Origin: Allopusillimonas sp048270225
Lineage (GTDB): Bacteria; Pseudomonadota; Gammaproteobacteria; Burkholderiales; Burkholderiaceae_B
NCBI GenBank assembly: GCA_048270225.1
Contig: JBLWTG010000001.1
Span: 248,001-312,000, forward strand
Direction of reading: 5' to 3'
Length of the DNA: 64,000 bases
The translations under genes were made by a program, and so were the position numbers. This document shows positions 24,694 through 32,857 of this stretch, piece by piece (position 1 is the first letter of the stretch; each line of letters starts with the position of its first letter). The notes under the pieces are model-generated. The model was not told the DNA's origin. It was given only the letters and a program-made list of their open reading frames with translations, and did no database searches.

Positions 24694-25419
24694 CTAAAGA
24701 TCGTCCTTGCAGCTTCGGTATTGGGCGCCGAAGCGCTCCGCACGTTCCTGGACCTTGGCGGCGACACGCTTTAACCAGGCCTTGCGGTCGTAGCTGCGAT
24801 TGCGATAGCCGGTCCAGCCCTCGTGATAATTCAGATATTGTCCGTAGGCATCCCATTTGGATGTGCCGTTCAGGCGCTGCGCCTTGGTCATGTACCAGCC
24901 CATGAAGTCCAGAGCATCGCTGAAGTTGTCGCGGCTGGAGAACCATCCGCCTGCTTCGCGCTGATAGTCATCCCAGGTTTCGTCCTTGGCCTGTGCATAG
25001 CCGTAGGCGGAGCTGACGCGCCCCCACGGGATGAAGCCGAGGATATAGCGGCGCGGGGGCAGGGCATCGTGCCGAAAGCTGGATTCCTGGTAAATGATGG
25101 CCAGCGCGACCTGCGGCGGAACGCCCCACTTGTTCTGCATTTTTGTGGCGGCTTTGTGCCAGCCGGATTTTTCACGAAAGATCTCGCAGATGTTTTCCGG
25201 ATTGCTGGGCGGGACGGTGGCGCAGCCGGCCACCAGCAGGAATACTGCCAGGGCCGCGCAAAGCCGCAGCCCGCTTGCGCGCAGCAAGCCCGCCAGGCGG
25301 CGGCGCAGGGCCAGGCCTGAAGGCACGGTGGCGCCTGTTGGACGACATTGCGCAGCCTGTGCATGGCCTGGCCGATGGAATCGTTGGTCGGCAAGGCGCC
25401 GGACTGTTGTTGAAGTCAT
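24694..25419 (-). CDS. Lytic transglycosylase-like lipoprotein
   Basis: Up to 241 residues. A hydrophobic segment ending in the lipobox LLVAGC (Cys about 66) shows it is a lipoprotein. The mature part has an SLT-like domain: WGVPPQVALAIIYQESSF (about 99-116) with a candidate catalytic Glu in YQES, SSAYGYAQAKDETWDDY, and YHEGWTGYRNRSY. It would cleave peptidoglycan from the outer-membrane side. The 50-residue leader before the hydrophobic stretch is too long for a normal signal, so a GTG start at 25326 (about 210 residues) is likely the true one; neither start has a strong ribosome site. Confidence 0.8.
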   Translation of the reverse strand: MTSTTVRRLADQRFHRPGHAQAAQCRPTGATVPSGLALRRRLAGLLRASGLRLCAALAVFLLVAGCATVPPSNPENICEIFREKSGWHKAATKMQNKWGVPPQVALAIIYQESSFRHDALPPRRYILGFIPWGRVSSAYGYAQAKDETWDDYQREAGGWFSSRDNFSDALDFMGWYMTKAQRLNGTSKWDAYGQYLNYHEGWTGYRNRSYDRKAWLKRVAAKVQERAERFGAQYRSCKDDL

Positions 25420-25499
25420 CCTGGAATTGCAAGGTGTAAGCGGTCAAGCCTCGATGATACTGCCTGAGCCCTGCAGCGCAAACGCGCAAGCAGGTACAA

Positions 25500-25518
25500 T
25501 CAAATCACAATCATTATT
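25500..25518 (+). promoter_or_regulatory. Probable Fur box upstream of the PepSY gene
   Basis: TCAAATCACAATCATTATT matches the 19-bp Fur consensus GATAATGATAATCATTATC at 13 positions, nine of ten in the right half. It ends 12 bases before the ATG at 25531, where it would cover the promoter and ribosome site. Iron repression of the three following genes is inferred. Confidence 0.55.
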
Positions 25519-25530
25519 ATTTACACTCGC

Positions 25531-26763
25531 ATGAGCGGCCTATCCATGACCCTCTCCAAACCTGTCCGTAAAAAATCCCGTTCCAAGCGCTGGTTTCTGG
25601 TGCACAGTTGGCTCGCACTGCCTATCTGGGCCTTCGTGTTTTTTGTCTGCCTCACTGGCTCAATTGCCACAGTCAGCCAGGAAATCCTCTGGCTGGTCAA
25701 TCCCGCTGTGCGGGCCAATGCGCCGGCTGATCATGGCCCCTTGCTGGGCTACGATGCCGTGCTTGCCAAGGTGTCGCAGGAGCATCCGGGCGCAATCGTG
25801 CAGTCCATTTCCAGGCCGGTCAAGTCGCAGTTCGCCCTCAGCGTACGAGTCAGCTACCCGGACGCCCGCTCGGCCACGCTTTATGTCAACCCCTACACCG
25901 GACACATCCAGGGAGAGGAGTCGGGTTTCGACTTTCGCGGGTTTATGCGTGCCCTGCATGGATGGCTGCTCATGCCCTTTAATACCGGCTTCAGCATAGG
26001 ATGGTATCTGGTGTCCATGCTTGCCATTCCGCTGTTGGGTTCGCTTGTCACTGGCCTGGTGGTCTACAAGCGATTCTGGCGCGGCTACTTTTCGCCCAGG
26101 CTGCGGCTGGGGCAGGGCGCCCGCGTTTTCTGGGGAGACTTCCATCGCCTGGCGGGAATATGGTCGGTCCCCTTCATTGCGCTTATCTCTGTCAGCTCGC
26201 TCTGGTTTCTTACGCAGGCGATTCTGTTCGACCTGCGTGTTTCGATTTCCACGGAAGGCGTGCCGGCCGTCATTGCCCACGCCCAGGTGCCAGACGTCAA
26301 GCCTGGCGAGCCCAAGCCGCTGATCAGTCTGGACCGGGCCGCGCAGATCGCGCACCAGACCTTTCCGAATCTGCAGCCCACCTTCGTGAGCCTGCCCGGC
26401 AATGCGTTCAGCCACTACGAGGTGGGCGGCCGTGGCAGTTATCCGCTGCTGTTTGAAACCCTCAACATCAATCCATACAGCGGTGCTGTTGAAGGCAGCC
26501 GCATGGTTGCAGACCGCTCCGCGCTGGAACTGTTCACCGAGTCCATGCGGCCACTGCATACCGGAGATTTTGCCGGGCTCTGGCTCAAGCTTGTCTATTT
26601 CTTTTTTGGTGTGCTGCTGACCATGATGGTGTTTTCGGGCATGATGATCTGGACCAAACGCACCCTCAAGGAAACCGCGGCAGCGATGCGGCGTCCTGCC
26701 CGTACGAGGCGTCTTGCGCAGGCGGCGCGAGCGCAGCAGCTTGTCCGGGGAGAATCCTCATGA
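25531..26763 (+). CDS. PepSY-associated transmembrane protein (iron-regulated)
   Basis: 410 residues. Four membrane helices are visible: about 27-50 (LPIWAFVFFVCLTGSIATVSQE), 165-190, 215-235 and 350-380. A basic N-terminus (KPVRKKSRSKRW), the LTGSI motif and a periplasmic part with repeated PepSY-like strands (YVNPYTGHIQGEE; INPYSGAVEGSRM) are typical of PiuB/YcnJ-like proteins. Many relatives are Fur-regulated and help reduce or take up iron-siderophore complexes at the inner membrane. A Fur-like box precedes the gene and two small proteins follow in the same transcript. The start may instead be the ATG at 25546. Confidence 0.88.
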   Translation: MSGLSMTLSKPVRKKSRSKRWFLVHSWLALPIWAFVFFVCLTGSIATVSQEILWLVNPAVRANAPADHGPLLGYDAVLAKVSQEHPGAIVQSISRPVKSQFALSVRVSYPDARSATLYVNPYTGHIQGEESGFDFRGFMRALHGWLLMPFNTGFSIGWYLVSMLAIPLLGSLVTGLVVYKRFWRGYFSPRLRLGQGARVFWGDFHRLAGIWSVPFIALISVSSLWFLTQAILFDLRVSISTEGVPAVIAHAQVPDVKPGEPKPLISLDRAAQIAHQTFPNLQPTFVSLPGNAFSHYEVGGRGSYPLLFETLNINPYSGAVEGSRMVADRSALELFTESMRPLHTGDFAGLWLKLVYFFFGVLLTMMVFSGMMIWTKRTLKETAAAMRRPARTRRLAQAARAQQLVRGESS

Positions 26764-27326
26764 GCAAGCTATTGCCGGATCAAGCCGGGGCGGCAAAGGT
26801 CGGCCGGGCGGGCAGCGCGCGGGCCGGCGTCTCACGCTGGAAACGCTGGCGCTTTCATCTGAGCGCCCTGATGCTGATTCTGCCGATCGCATTCATGCCC
26901 CGTTACTTCCAGGACCAGGCGCTTTTTCGGGGCTCGCTCGGCCTGGGACAGCGTGTGATCGGCGAGCAGAAGGTGGGGCCGTGGACACTGCGCCTGGCCG
27001 AGCTGCGGGTTGAGCCGCCCGAGCTGGATGGCGGAGCGGGCTATATGAAAGCTTTCACGCTGGCGTTGTGTGATCATTGCATCGATGAGGTCAGAGCGGT
27101 TTATTTGCGTGTAGGCAAGCCGCGCAGTCTGCGCACGGCAGGCTCCGTATTTTTCGGCAGCCCGCACCGGCAGATGACTGAAGTCCGCATACCTGACAGT
27201 ACCACGTCCGATTCCCTGCTTTGGCTGACGGCCGAAGGCTGGGACGGCACGGTACACCATGCCACCCTGCCATTGGCAAGCGCTTCGCCTGCGACGGTTG
27301 CCTGGCTACGCAAAAGAGGACGTTGA
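26760..27326 (+). CDS. Uncharacterised single-pass membrane protein of the PepSY operon
   Basis: 188 residues. The ATG overlaps the PepSY gene stop (ATGA) and follows GGGGAGAA. A basic N-terminus (SRWKRWRFHL) leads into one hydrophobic helix (about 34-46, LSALMLILPIAFM), then a periplasmic domain. That domain has a CDHC pair (about 103-106) and beta-rich segments (GPWTLRLAELRVEPPEL; LRTAGSVFFGSP). The CDHC motif could bind metal or form a disulfide. I do not recognise the family; context suggests an accessory of iron or metal handling with the PepSY protein. Confidence 0.78.
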   Translation: MSKLLPDQAGAAKVGRAGSARAGVSRWKRWRFHLSALMLILPIAFMPRYFQDQALFRGSLGLGQRVIGEQKVGPWTLRLAELRVEPPELDGGAGYMKAFTLALCDHCIDEVRAVYLRVGKPRSLRTAGSVFFGSPHRQMTEVRIPDSTTSDSLLWLTAEGWDGTVHHATLPLASASPATVAWLRKRGR

Positions 27327-27668
27327 ATGACTACCCATACTTCCGCAAGGCTGGCCTGCGCCGGCCGTATTCTGGCGCTGGCTGGCATGCTGGGCCTGAC
27401 GCCGCCCGTGCTTGCCCATAATCCCATGGCCAGCTGCAAGCAGTTGGCCGACGGTATGATTCAATGCAAGGGCGGTTTTTCCAATGGTATCGGAGCGCCC
27501 GGCGTCACGTTCGATGTGATCTCCTACGACGAGCAAATCCTGCTGTCCGGTCAGTTGGATCAACACTCAAGCATCCGTTTCGCGCGACCCGATCAGGATT
27601 TCTATGTGCTGCTCGATGCAGGTCCCGGCCACGTCTTCGAGATCGACCATACCGAGATCCTGCCATAG
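27327..27668 (+). CDS. Small exported protein of the PepSY operon
   Basis: 113 residues, starting directly after the previous stop (TGA-ATG). Residues 1-30 form a signal peptide ending VLAH. The mature part (about 83 residues) has two Cys (MASCKQL, MIQCKGG) that could form a disulfide, then a beta-sandwich-like run with GAPGVTFDVISYD and a repeated D-x pattern near the end (DQDFYVLLDAGPGH). Similar short periplasmic proteins accompany TonB/PepSY genes in other betaproteobacteria, but no function is assigned. Confidence 0.75.
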   Translation: MTTHTSARLACAGRILALAGMLGLTPPVLAHNPMASCKQLADGMIQCKGGFSNGIGAPGVTFDVISYDEQILLSGQLDQHSSIRFARPDQDFYVLLDAGPGHVFEIDHTEILP

Positions 27669-27709
27669 CGACGCCGCCCGTGCGTTAGGCTATCAGGCCG
27701 TTCCATCCC

Positions 27710-27715
27710 TATAAT
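27710..27715 (+). promoter_or_regulatory. -10 element of the NrtR-type gene
   Basis: A perfect TATAAT lies 16 bases before the ATG at 27731. No clear -35 is evident about 17 bases further up, so the promoter is probably of modest strength or activator-dependent, and any 5' leader is very short. Confidence 0.5.
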
Positions 27716-27730
27716 GGCGATTTCCGTGTT

Positions 27731-28777
27731 GTGCCCATGCTATCGCCAAAAGCCCGTCCTCATACTCCGCCAGTCAACGCCGTCGAAACCGAACTGGTGG
27801 CGGTGCTGGTTGCCGTAACCCAGGGGCAGCCGCGCGTACTGACGCGAGGGGGCAACCACGCCTTGCCTGCTGGTCCTTTTGAGTCATCGCATCGCTCGCT
27901 GCAGGCCGGGCTGCGGGCCTGGGTCGAGGCGCAAACCCATCATCCCCTGGGGTATGTGGAGCAGCTTTATACCTTTGCCGATCGCGATCGGGCCAACCGC
28001 GCGGGGCAGCGCATTATTTCAGTCAGTTATCTCGGGTTGACGCGCGAGGGCGATCCGGCCCCGGCGGGTGAGGCCGCGCGAGCGGCGCGCCGCTCATCGT
28101 CGAGCCTGGACAACGAGGTCAGCTGGCAGGACTGGTATCGGTATTTCCCATGGGAAGACTGGCGCGCAGGTTGCCCCGATATCGTGTCGGATTTCATCGC
28201 GCCGGCTTTGCGACGCTGGTGCCGCCAGGGCGAGGACCTTGCTGTCCGCCGTCTGCGCCGCCAGCGCGTCGACGATACCTTCGGCAATGACGACAGTGCG
28301 TGGAACGAAGAGCTCGTGCTCCAGCGCTACGAGCTGCTGTTCGAGGCGGGCCTGGTGCCGGAGGCCCTGCAGCGCGGCAAAACATCCTCTGCCCGGTCCA
28401 GGCGCGTGTCGGGAGGAAGCACCGTCGCGGGGACGCAGCTCGTTGTGTCCGGCGACGCCATGCTGCATGACCATCGCCGCATACTGGCTACGGCCATGGC
28501 CCGCCTGCGCGCCAAGATCAGATATCGCCCGGTGGTGTTTGAACTCATGCCGCCCGAGTTCACGCTGCTGCAACTGCAGCAGGCATTCGAAGCGGTGGCG
28601 GGCCGGTGCCTGCATAAGCAGAATTTCCGGCGCTTTATCGAGCAGCAGGCGCTGGTGGAGGAGGCCGGCGGCATGGCTACGGGCACGGCAGGCCGACCGG
28701 CCAAGCTGTTCCAGTTTCGCGGCGATGTGATGCGCGAGCGCGCGATCGCCGGCAGCAAGCTGCCGCTGGCCCGCTAG
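27731..28777 (+). CDS. NrtR-type NUDIX-fold regulator of NAD synthesis
   Basis: 348 residues. The N-terminal half (about 15-160) is a NUDIX-like fold, but the catalytic Nudix box is degenerate: the usual REXXEE is replaced by LRAWVEAQ (about 63-70), consistent with ligand sensing instead of hydrolysis. The C-terminal part (about 250-335) is a winged helix (FELMPPEFTLLQLQ, LHKQNFRRFIEQQALVEE, GTAGRPAKLFQF) like that of NrtR repressors, which respond to ADP-ribose or NAD levels. The downstream neighbour is nadC, and two 7-3-7 inverted repeats lie between them (28832-28848 and 28905-28921). A second ATG at 27737 is also possible. Confidence 0.86.
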   Translation: MPMLSPKARPHTPPVNAVETELVAVLVAVTQGQPRVLTRGGNHALPAGPFESSHRSLQAGLRAWVEAQTHHPLGYVEQLYTFADRDRANRAGQRIISVSYLGLTREGDPAPAGEAARAARRSSSSLDNEVSWQDWYRYFPWEDWRAGCPDIVSDFIAPALRRWCRQGEDLAVRRLRRQRVDDTFGNDDSAWNEELVLQRYELLFEAGLVPEALQRGKTSSARSRRVSGGSTVAGTQLVVSGDAMLHDHRRILATAMARLRAKIRYRPVVFELMPPEFTLLQLQQAFEAVAGRCLHKQNFRRFIEQQALVEEAGGMATGTAGRPAKLFQFRGDVMRERAIAGSKLPLAR

Positions 28778-28814
28778 GCGAGCCTGGCGGCCAGGCGGAA
28801 TGGTCAGGCTCGCC
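28777..28814 (+). terminator. Hairpin after the NrtR-type gene
   Basis: GGCGAGCCTG (28777-28786) pairs perfectly with CAGGCTCGCC (28805-28814). It begins on the last base of the regulator's stop codon. No T-run follows, so termination is likely incomplete or aided by Rho. Confidence 0.5.
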
Positions 28815-28831
28815 TGGCTTGACGCTGCATT

Positions 28832-28848
28832 ATGCTCACTGTTAGCAT
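28832..28848. promoter_or_regulatory. NrtR-type operator, upstream copy
   Basis: ATGCTCA-ctg-TTAGCAT is a 7-3-7 inverted repeat with one mismatch between arms; extending it outward, TTATGCT and AGCATAA are perfect complements. It has the same spacing and core as the copy at 28905-28921, 73 bases away, and precedes nadC by about 86 bases. Confidence 0.55.
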
Positions 28849-28904
28849 AACCTCAGGCCATACCTCGTAGCCCTTGGCCCGCCTTCCGATAGACTACTCT
28901 TAAA

Positions 28905-28921
28905 ATACTCAAAATGAGCAT
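28905..28921. promoter_or_regulatory. NrtR-type operator at the nadC promoter
   Basis: ATACTCA-aaa-TGAGCAT is a 7-3-7 inverted repeat, close to the TACTCAAAATGAGTA core known for NrtR sites in proteobacteria. It ends 13 bases before the chosen nadC ATG, where a bound repressor would block transcription or initiation. Confidence 0.65.
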
Positions 28922-28934
28922 AATAGATAACACA

Positions 28935-29822
28935 ATGCCTGCCCTGCACGAGACATCGGGGCAGCCCGCAGTGCCGCCTTTGCCTGCGATCATGCTCGAG
29001 CCACTGGTGCGCGCCGCTCTGCTGGAAGACCTGGGCCGCGCGGGCGATCTGACGTCAGACGCCATCATTCCTGCACATGCCCGGACCAGAACCCGGCTTG
29101 TTGCGCGCCAGCACGGCGTGCTGGCGGGGCTGGACCTGGCCAGGTTGGCTTTTCTGGCCATGGATCCCGACGTCCAACTGGATATCTCGCGTGAGGACGG
29201 TGCGCGCCTTGTGCCGGGCGATGAGATTGCAAGCATAGCGGGCAGCGCGCGAGCCATGCTGGGCGCAGAAAGAACCGCACTCAATTTTCTGTGTCATCTG
29301 AGCGGCGTCGCAACGGCGACGGCGTCGATTGCCGATGCCATCCGCCCCTTTGGCGCGCGCGTCAGTTGTACGCGTAAAACCGCGCCCGGCCTGCGCGCAG
29401 TGCAGAAGTATGCGGTGCGCGTAGGCGGTGGCAGCAATCATCGCTATGGCCTGGACGATGCTGTGCTCATCAAGGATAACCACATTGCGGTGGCAGGGGG
29501 CGTGAGCGAGGCCGTCAGACGCGCGCGGGCATTCATAGGGCATATGGTGCGCGTACAGGTCGAAGTCGATACGCTGGCACAGCTGGACGAGGCGTTGGCG
29601 ATGGGTGTGGAAGCCGTCCTGCTCGACAATATGTCGACAGACATGCTGCGCGAGGCCGTAGGCATGGTGGACGGGCGGGCGATCACCGAGGCCTCGGGAC
29701 GTATTGGCGTGGAAACCGCGCCGGCGGTTGCGCAGACAGGCGTCGATCTGATCGCCATAGGCTGGATCACGCACAGCGCGCCGGTACTGGATATAGGGCT
29801 GGACGCTGATCCGCAGCGCTGA
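28935..29822 (+). CDS. nadC: Nicotinate-nucleotide pyrophosphorylase (carboxylating)
   Basis: 295 residues. It converts quinolinate and PRPP to nicotinate mononucleotide in de novo NAD synthesis. Family motifs are ALLEDLGRAGDLTSDAI (about 30-46), CTRKTAPGLRAVQKYAV (about 146-162), GGGSNHRYGLDDAVLIKDNH (about 164-183) and VEVDTLAQLDEAL. The start at 28935 (MPALHE) is preferred over the in-frame ATG at 28914, which lies inside the operator. Neither has a strong ribosome site. Probably repressed by the NrtR-type protein encoded upstream. Confidence 0.96.
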   Translation: MPALHETSGQPAVPPLPAIMLEPLVRAALLEDLGRAGDLTSDAIIPAHARTRTRLVARQHGVLAGLDLARLAFLAMDPDVQLDISREDGARLVPGDEIASIAGSARAMLGAERTALNFLCHLSGVATATASIADAIRPFGARVSCTRKTAPGLRAVQKYAVRVGGGSNHRYGLDDAVLIKDNHIAVAGGVSEAVRRARAFIGHMVRVQVEVDTLAQLDEALAMGVEAVLLDNMSTDMLREAVGMVDGRAITEASGRIGVETAPAVAQTGVDLIAIGWITHSAPVLDIGLDADPQR

Positions 29823-29956
29823 GCAGCCTGGGAGAACCGGCGAGCGCCTGGTTGCTACGCTATGATCAGGGCTTGGGCGTGCCGCTGTGCCTTACAGACG
29901 GGCGCCGCAGCATTGCAAGCAACCGCAGCCTGTCAGGGCGCAAACGGAGACGGATT

Positions 29957-30556
29957 ATGTTCACAGTCTATGCCATCAACGGCATCACCCCGGTTATTGA
30001 TCCTTCGGCCTTTGTGCATCCCACTGCCGTGCTGATCGGCGACGTGATTGTCGGGCCGGGTGTCTATATAGGCCCGCTGGCCAGCCTGAGAGGCGACTTC
30101 GGGCGCATCATCCTGAATGAAGGTTCCAACGTTCAGGATAGCTGTGTCATCCATGGTGTCAGCGAGAACGACACCGTGGTCGAGGCCGAAGGACACATCG
30201 GCCACGGCGCCATTCTGCATGGCTGTCGGATAGGGAAAAACAGCATGGTCGGCATGAATGCCGTGGTGATGGATCAGGCCGACGTTGGCGATGCCAGCAT
30301 CGTCGGGGCCATGGCATTCGTGAAATCGGGAATGATGATTGCACCGCGCAGCCTGGTCATGGGGTCGCCGGCAAGAGTGGTGCGCGAGCTGGACGACAAG
30401 GCGATTGCCCGAAAAACATTCGGCACGCAGCAATACAAAGACCTGGCGGTGCGCTCCAGACAAACCATGCAGGCGGTCGAGCCGCTGGACAGGGTCGAGC
30501 AGGGGCGGCTGCATATCGCCGAGGTGCTGGCCGGCGACTCGGCCAACCGCCAGTGA
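29957..30556 (+). CDS. Gamma-carbonic-anhydrase-fold hexapeptide protein (PaaY/CaiE-like)
   Basis: 199 residues, left-handed beta-helix built of hexapeptide repeats (for example PTAVLIGDVIVGPGVYIGP). Metal-ligand His candidates lie in VIHGVSEN and in GHIGHGAILHGC, as in gamma-carbonic anhydrases. The length and the ends (FTVYAINGITPVIDPSAFVH; GSPARVVRELDD) match PaaY, a thioesterase linked to phenylacetate catabolism, and CaiE. No paa genes are near. The start at 29957 follows GGAGACGG. The 134-base gap after nadC (29823-29956) holds no clear signal besides this ribosome site. Confidence 0.85.
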   Translation: MFTVYAINGITPVIDPSAFVHPTAVLIGDVIVGPGVYIGPLASLRGDFGRIILNEGSNVQDSCVIHGVSENDTVVEAEGHIGHGAILHGCRIGKNSMVGMNAVVMDQADVGDASIVGAMAFVKSGMMIAPRSLVMGSPARVVRELDDKAIARKTFGTQQYKDLAVRSRQTMQAVEPLDRVEQGRLHIAEVLAGDSANRQ

Positions 30557-30600
30557 ACACGGGGCCGGCGCCCATGCCGCGGGCTGCCGGCCCGGACGCG

Positions 30601-31761
30601 TCAGTCGAACAGGTCGCCATTGACCAGAATGCTGCGGTCTATCTTGCGGATATCGGTATGGCCGCAGAACGCCATGGAGATATCGAGCTCGTTGGCGATC
30701 ATCTGCAGACAGCGCCGCACGCCGGCTTCGCCCATGGCGCCAAGGGAGTACAGAAAGGCGCGGCCTATCATGGTGCCTTGGGCGCCCAAGGCAATGGCCC
30801 TGAGCACATCCTGCCCCGAGCGGATGCCGCCGTCCATCCAGACCTCGATGTCCTTGCCGGCAGCATGCACGATGCCGGGCAGGGCGGAGATGGAGGAGGG
30901 TGCGCCGTCCAGCTGGCGTCCGCCGTGGTTGGAGACAATGAGGGCATCGGCGCCGCACTGCGCGGCCAGGCGGGCGTCCTGTGCGTCCATGATTCCCTTG
31001 AGCACGAGCTTGCCGCCCCAGCGCTGCTTGATCCATTCGAGATCATTCCAGTTGAGCGTGGTGTCGAACTGCTCGGCCGTCCAGGCAGACAGCGAGCTGA
31101 GGTCTTCCACGCCCTTGGCATGGCCGACAATATTGCCAAAGGTGCGTCGCCGGGTGCCCAGCATGCTCATGCACCAGTGGGGTTTGGTGGCCAGATTGAT
31201 GAGATTGGCCAGCGTAGGCTTGGGCGGTGTGGACAGCCCGTTCTTGATGTCTTTGTGGCGCTGGCCCAGGACCTGCAGATCCAGTGTAACGACCAGCGCA
31301 GAGCAATTTGCAGCCTTGGCCCGGTCGATCAGGCGGCCGATGAAATCGCGGTCGCGCATGACATAGAGCTGGAACCAGAATGGCTTGCTCGTATGGGCAG
31401 CGATATCTTCGATGGAACATATGCTCATGGTCGACAGCGTGAAGGGGATGCCGAAGGCCTCAGCCGCCCGAGCACCGAGGATCTCGCCGTCGGCGTACTG
31501 CATGCCGGTCAGGCCCGTGGGGGCGATGGCCACCGGCATGGCCACATCGTGGCCGATCATGCTGGTGCGCAGGTTGCGCTTTTCGATGTTCACGGCGACC
31601 CGTTGGCGAAACTTGAGCTTTTGCAGATCGCTTTCGTTGGCCCGGTATGTGCTTTCCGTCCAGGAACCTGAATCCGCATAATCGTAAAACATCCGGGGAA
31701 CACGGCGCTGCGCCAGGGCGCGAAAATCTTCGACGCAGGTCATTGTGGATGGTTTGGGCAA
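30601..31761 (-). CDS. FMN-dependent alpha-hydroxy-acid dehydrogenase (L-lactate dehydrogenase type)
   Basis: 386 residues, TIM-barrel flavoprotein. It oxidises a 2-hydroxy acid such as L-lactate or glycolate to the 2-oxo acid. FMN and active-site motifs appear in order: YDYADSGSWTESTYR (about 26-40), PVAIAPTGLTGMQYADGE, FWFQLYVMRDRDF, VTLDLQVLGQRHKD, LVLKGI, SNHGGRQLDGA (catalytic His, about 278-288) and WMDGGIRSGQDVLRA.ALGA. The L-lactate assignment is the commonest for this subfamily but is not proved. It stands alone, with its 3' end 44 bases from the convergent PaaY-like gene. Confidence 0.9.
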   Translation of the reverse strand: MPKPSTMTCVEDFRALAQRRVPRMFYDYADSGSWTESTYRANESDLQKLKFRQRVAVNIEKRNLRTSMIGHDVAMPVAIAPTGLTGMQYADGEILGARAAEAFGIPFTLSTMSICSIEDIAAHTSKPFWFQLYVMRDRDFIGRLIDRAKAANCSALVVTLDLQVLGQRHKDIKNGLSTPPKPTLANLINLATKPHWCMSMLGTRRRTFGNIVGHAKGVEDLSSLSAWTAEQFDTTLNWNDLEWIKQRWGGKLVLKGIMDAQDARLAAQCGADALIVSNHGGRQLDGAPSSISALPGIVHAAGKDIEVWMDGGIRSGQDVLRAIALGAQGTMIGRAFLYSLGAMGEAGVRRCLQMIANELDISMAFCGHTDIRKIDRSILVNGDLFD

Positions 31762-31819
31762 GTCGGGCTCCTGTGCGTGATGGCGCGATGTAATCCGGCC
31801 ATTTTAAGGGCAAATGCAA

Positions 31820-32743
31820 TCAGGCCAGCCGGAGTTCTCCGATGTCGTTGGCGTAAACCAGAAGCGCCTGGCCGCCATTCCACCAGACTACGCGTGCGAT
31901 GCTGGCATAGCGCGCGATCTGCAGCGCCTGCACCGGATCACTCTCGATGAAATGCGTATGGCAGCGCGACAGCAGTGCATCGGCCTTGTGGCGTGGCGTA
32001 TCACCGGCGTCGTAACGTGATTCGTCGCGCATGATCAACGGCCCGTGAAAGCCATGCCGGGTCAGCCAGGACTGGGTGCGTTCGCGGTCCTGCTCGGGCC
32101 GCCCGGTGATGATGGTGACGGCGGCCAGGTCAATCTGGGGCAGTATGTCGTTGGGCAGGAGCAGGTCCCGCTGCGCCAGGGTGTCGAGCAGCGCCTGCGC
32201 GTAGCGCTCTTCGGGCAGGTCCATCAGCAGCACGCCGTCCAGATCTATCGCCCACGAGGCATACTCGTACTCAGGCCGGTCGGGCTGGTTGCCGGTGGCG
32301 TCGAAGGCAGGCGTGATGCTGGTGTGTTCCCAGGGAAACCAGGCCCGGAAACCCGCCGGCACTTCCAGGCCAAAATCAGGCCGGATGCGTGACTGGGCAT
32401 CGTAGGCCAGGGTGAATATCTGCACCTGATGACCCAGGCCGCGCAGGAACGCCACGCTGTCGAGCAGTGTGGTGCCGCGTCCGGCGATGTCTTCGACCAG
32501 CAACAGGCGGCTGACTGCCGCGGGCTGGGTGGTGGTGAACCAGGAAACTTCGCGGCGGTCGCGCGCATAGGCCAGCGCATGCAGCGGCAGGCTGAGCGCC
32601 GTCGAGGCCATCAGCGCGGGGGCCAGGCCGCCACGCGCGATGGCCACCACAGCATCAAAGCCGGCAGCGCGCCAGCGCGGCACAAAGCCAGACACAATGG
32701 ATTGGACACGGGTGTAGTCGTAGCTGAGTGCTCGGTTTGTCAT
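31820..32743 (-). CDS. Phosphoribosyltransferase fused to a HAD-like domain
   Basis: 307 residues in two domains. The N-terminal type I phosphoribosyltransferase part (about 1-150) has the AIARGGLAPALMAS entry loop and the PRPP-binding motif LLLVEDIAGRGTTLLD (about 80-95). The C-terminal part (about 165-300) resembles HAD hydrolases: AIDLDGVLLMDLPEERY gives the DxDG nucleophile motif, TIITGRPEQDRE the second (T/S) motif, and FIESDPVQALQIA a motif-IV-like acidic site. The substrate is unknown; it may salvage a base or nucleotide and dephosphorylate a by-product. It is not the standard purine or orotate enzyme. It is divergent from the acyltransferase gene. Confidence 0.82.
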   Translation of the reverse strand: MTNRALSYDYTRVQSIVSGFVPRWRAAGFDAVVAIARGGLAPALMASTALSLPLHALAYARDRREVSWFTTTQPAAVSRLLLVEDIAGRGTTLLDSVAFLRGLGHQVQIFTLAYDAQSRIRPDFGLEVPAGFRAWFPWEHTSITPAFDATGNQPDRPEYEYASWAIDLDGVLLMDLPEERYAQALLDTLAQRDLLLPNDILPQIDLAAVTIITGRPEQDRERTQSWLTRHGFHGPLIMRDESRYDAGDTPRHKADALLSRCHTHFIESDPVQALQIARYASIARVVWWNGGQALLVYANDIGELRLA

Positions 32744-32857
32744 GCCTGAAATTATCTCCGTTACCTGCGGGCTTTACAACACAGGCCCAGGGCGGGCGAC
32801 ATATGTGCGTCTGCCGCTACAATGGTTTATCACGTTCTGCACAGATGCCCGGGAGCA

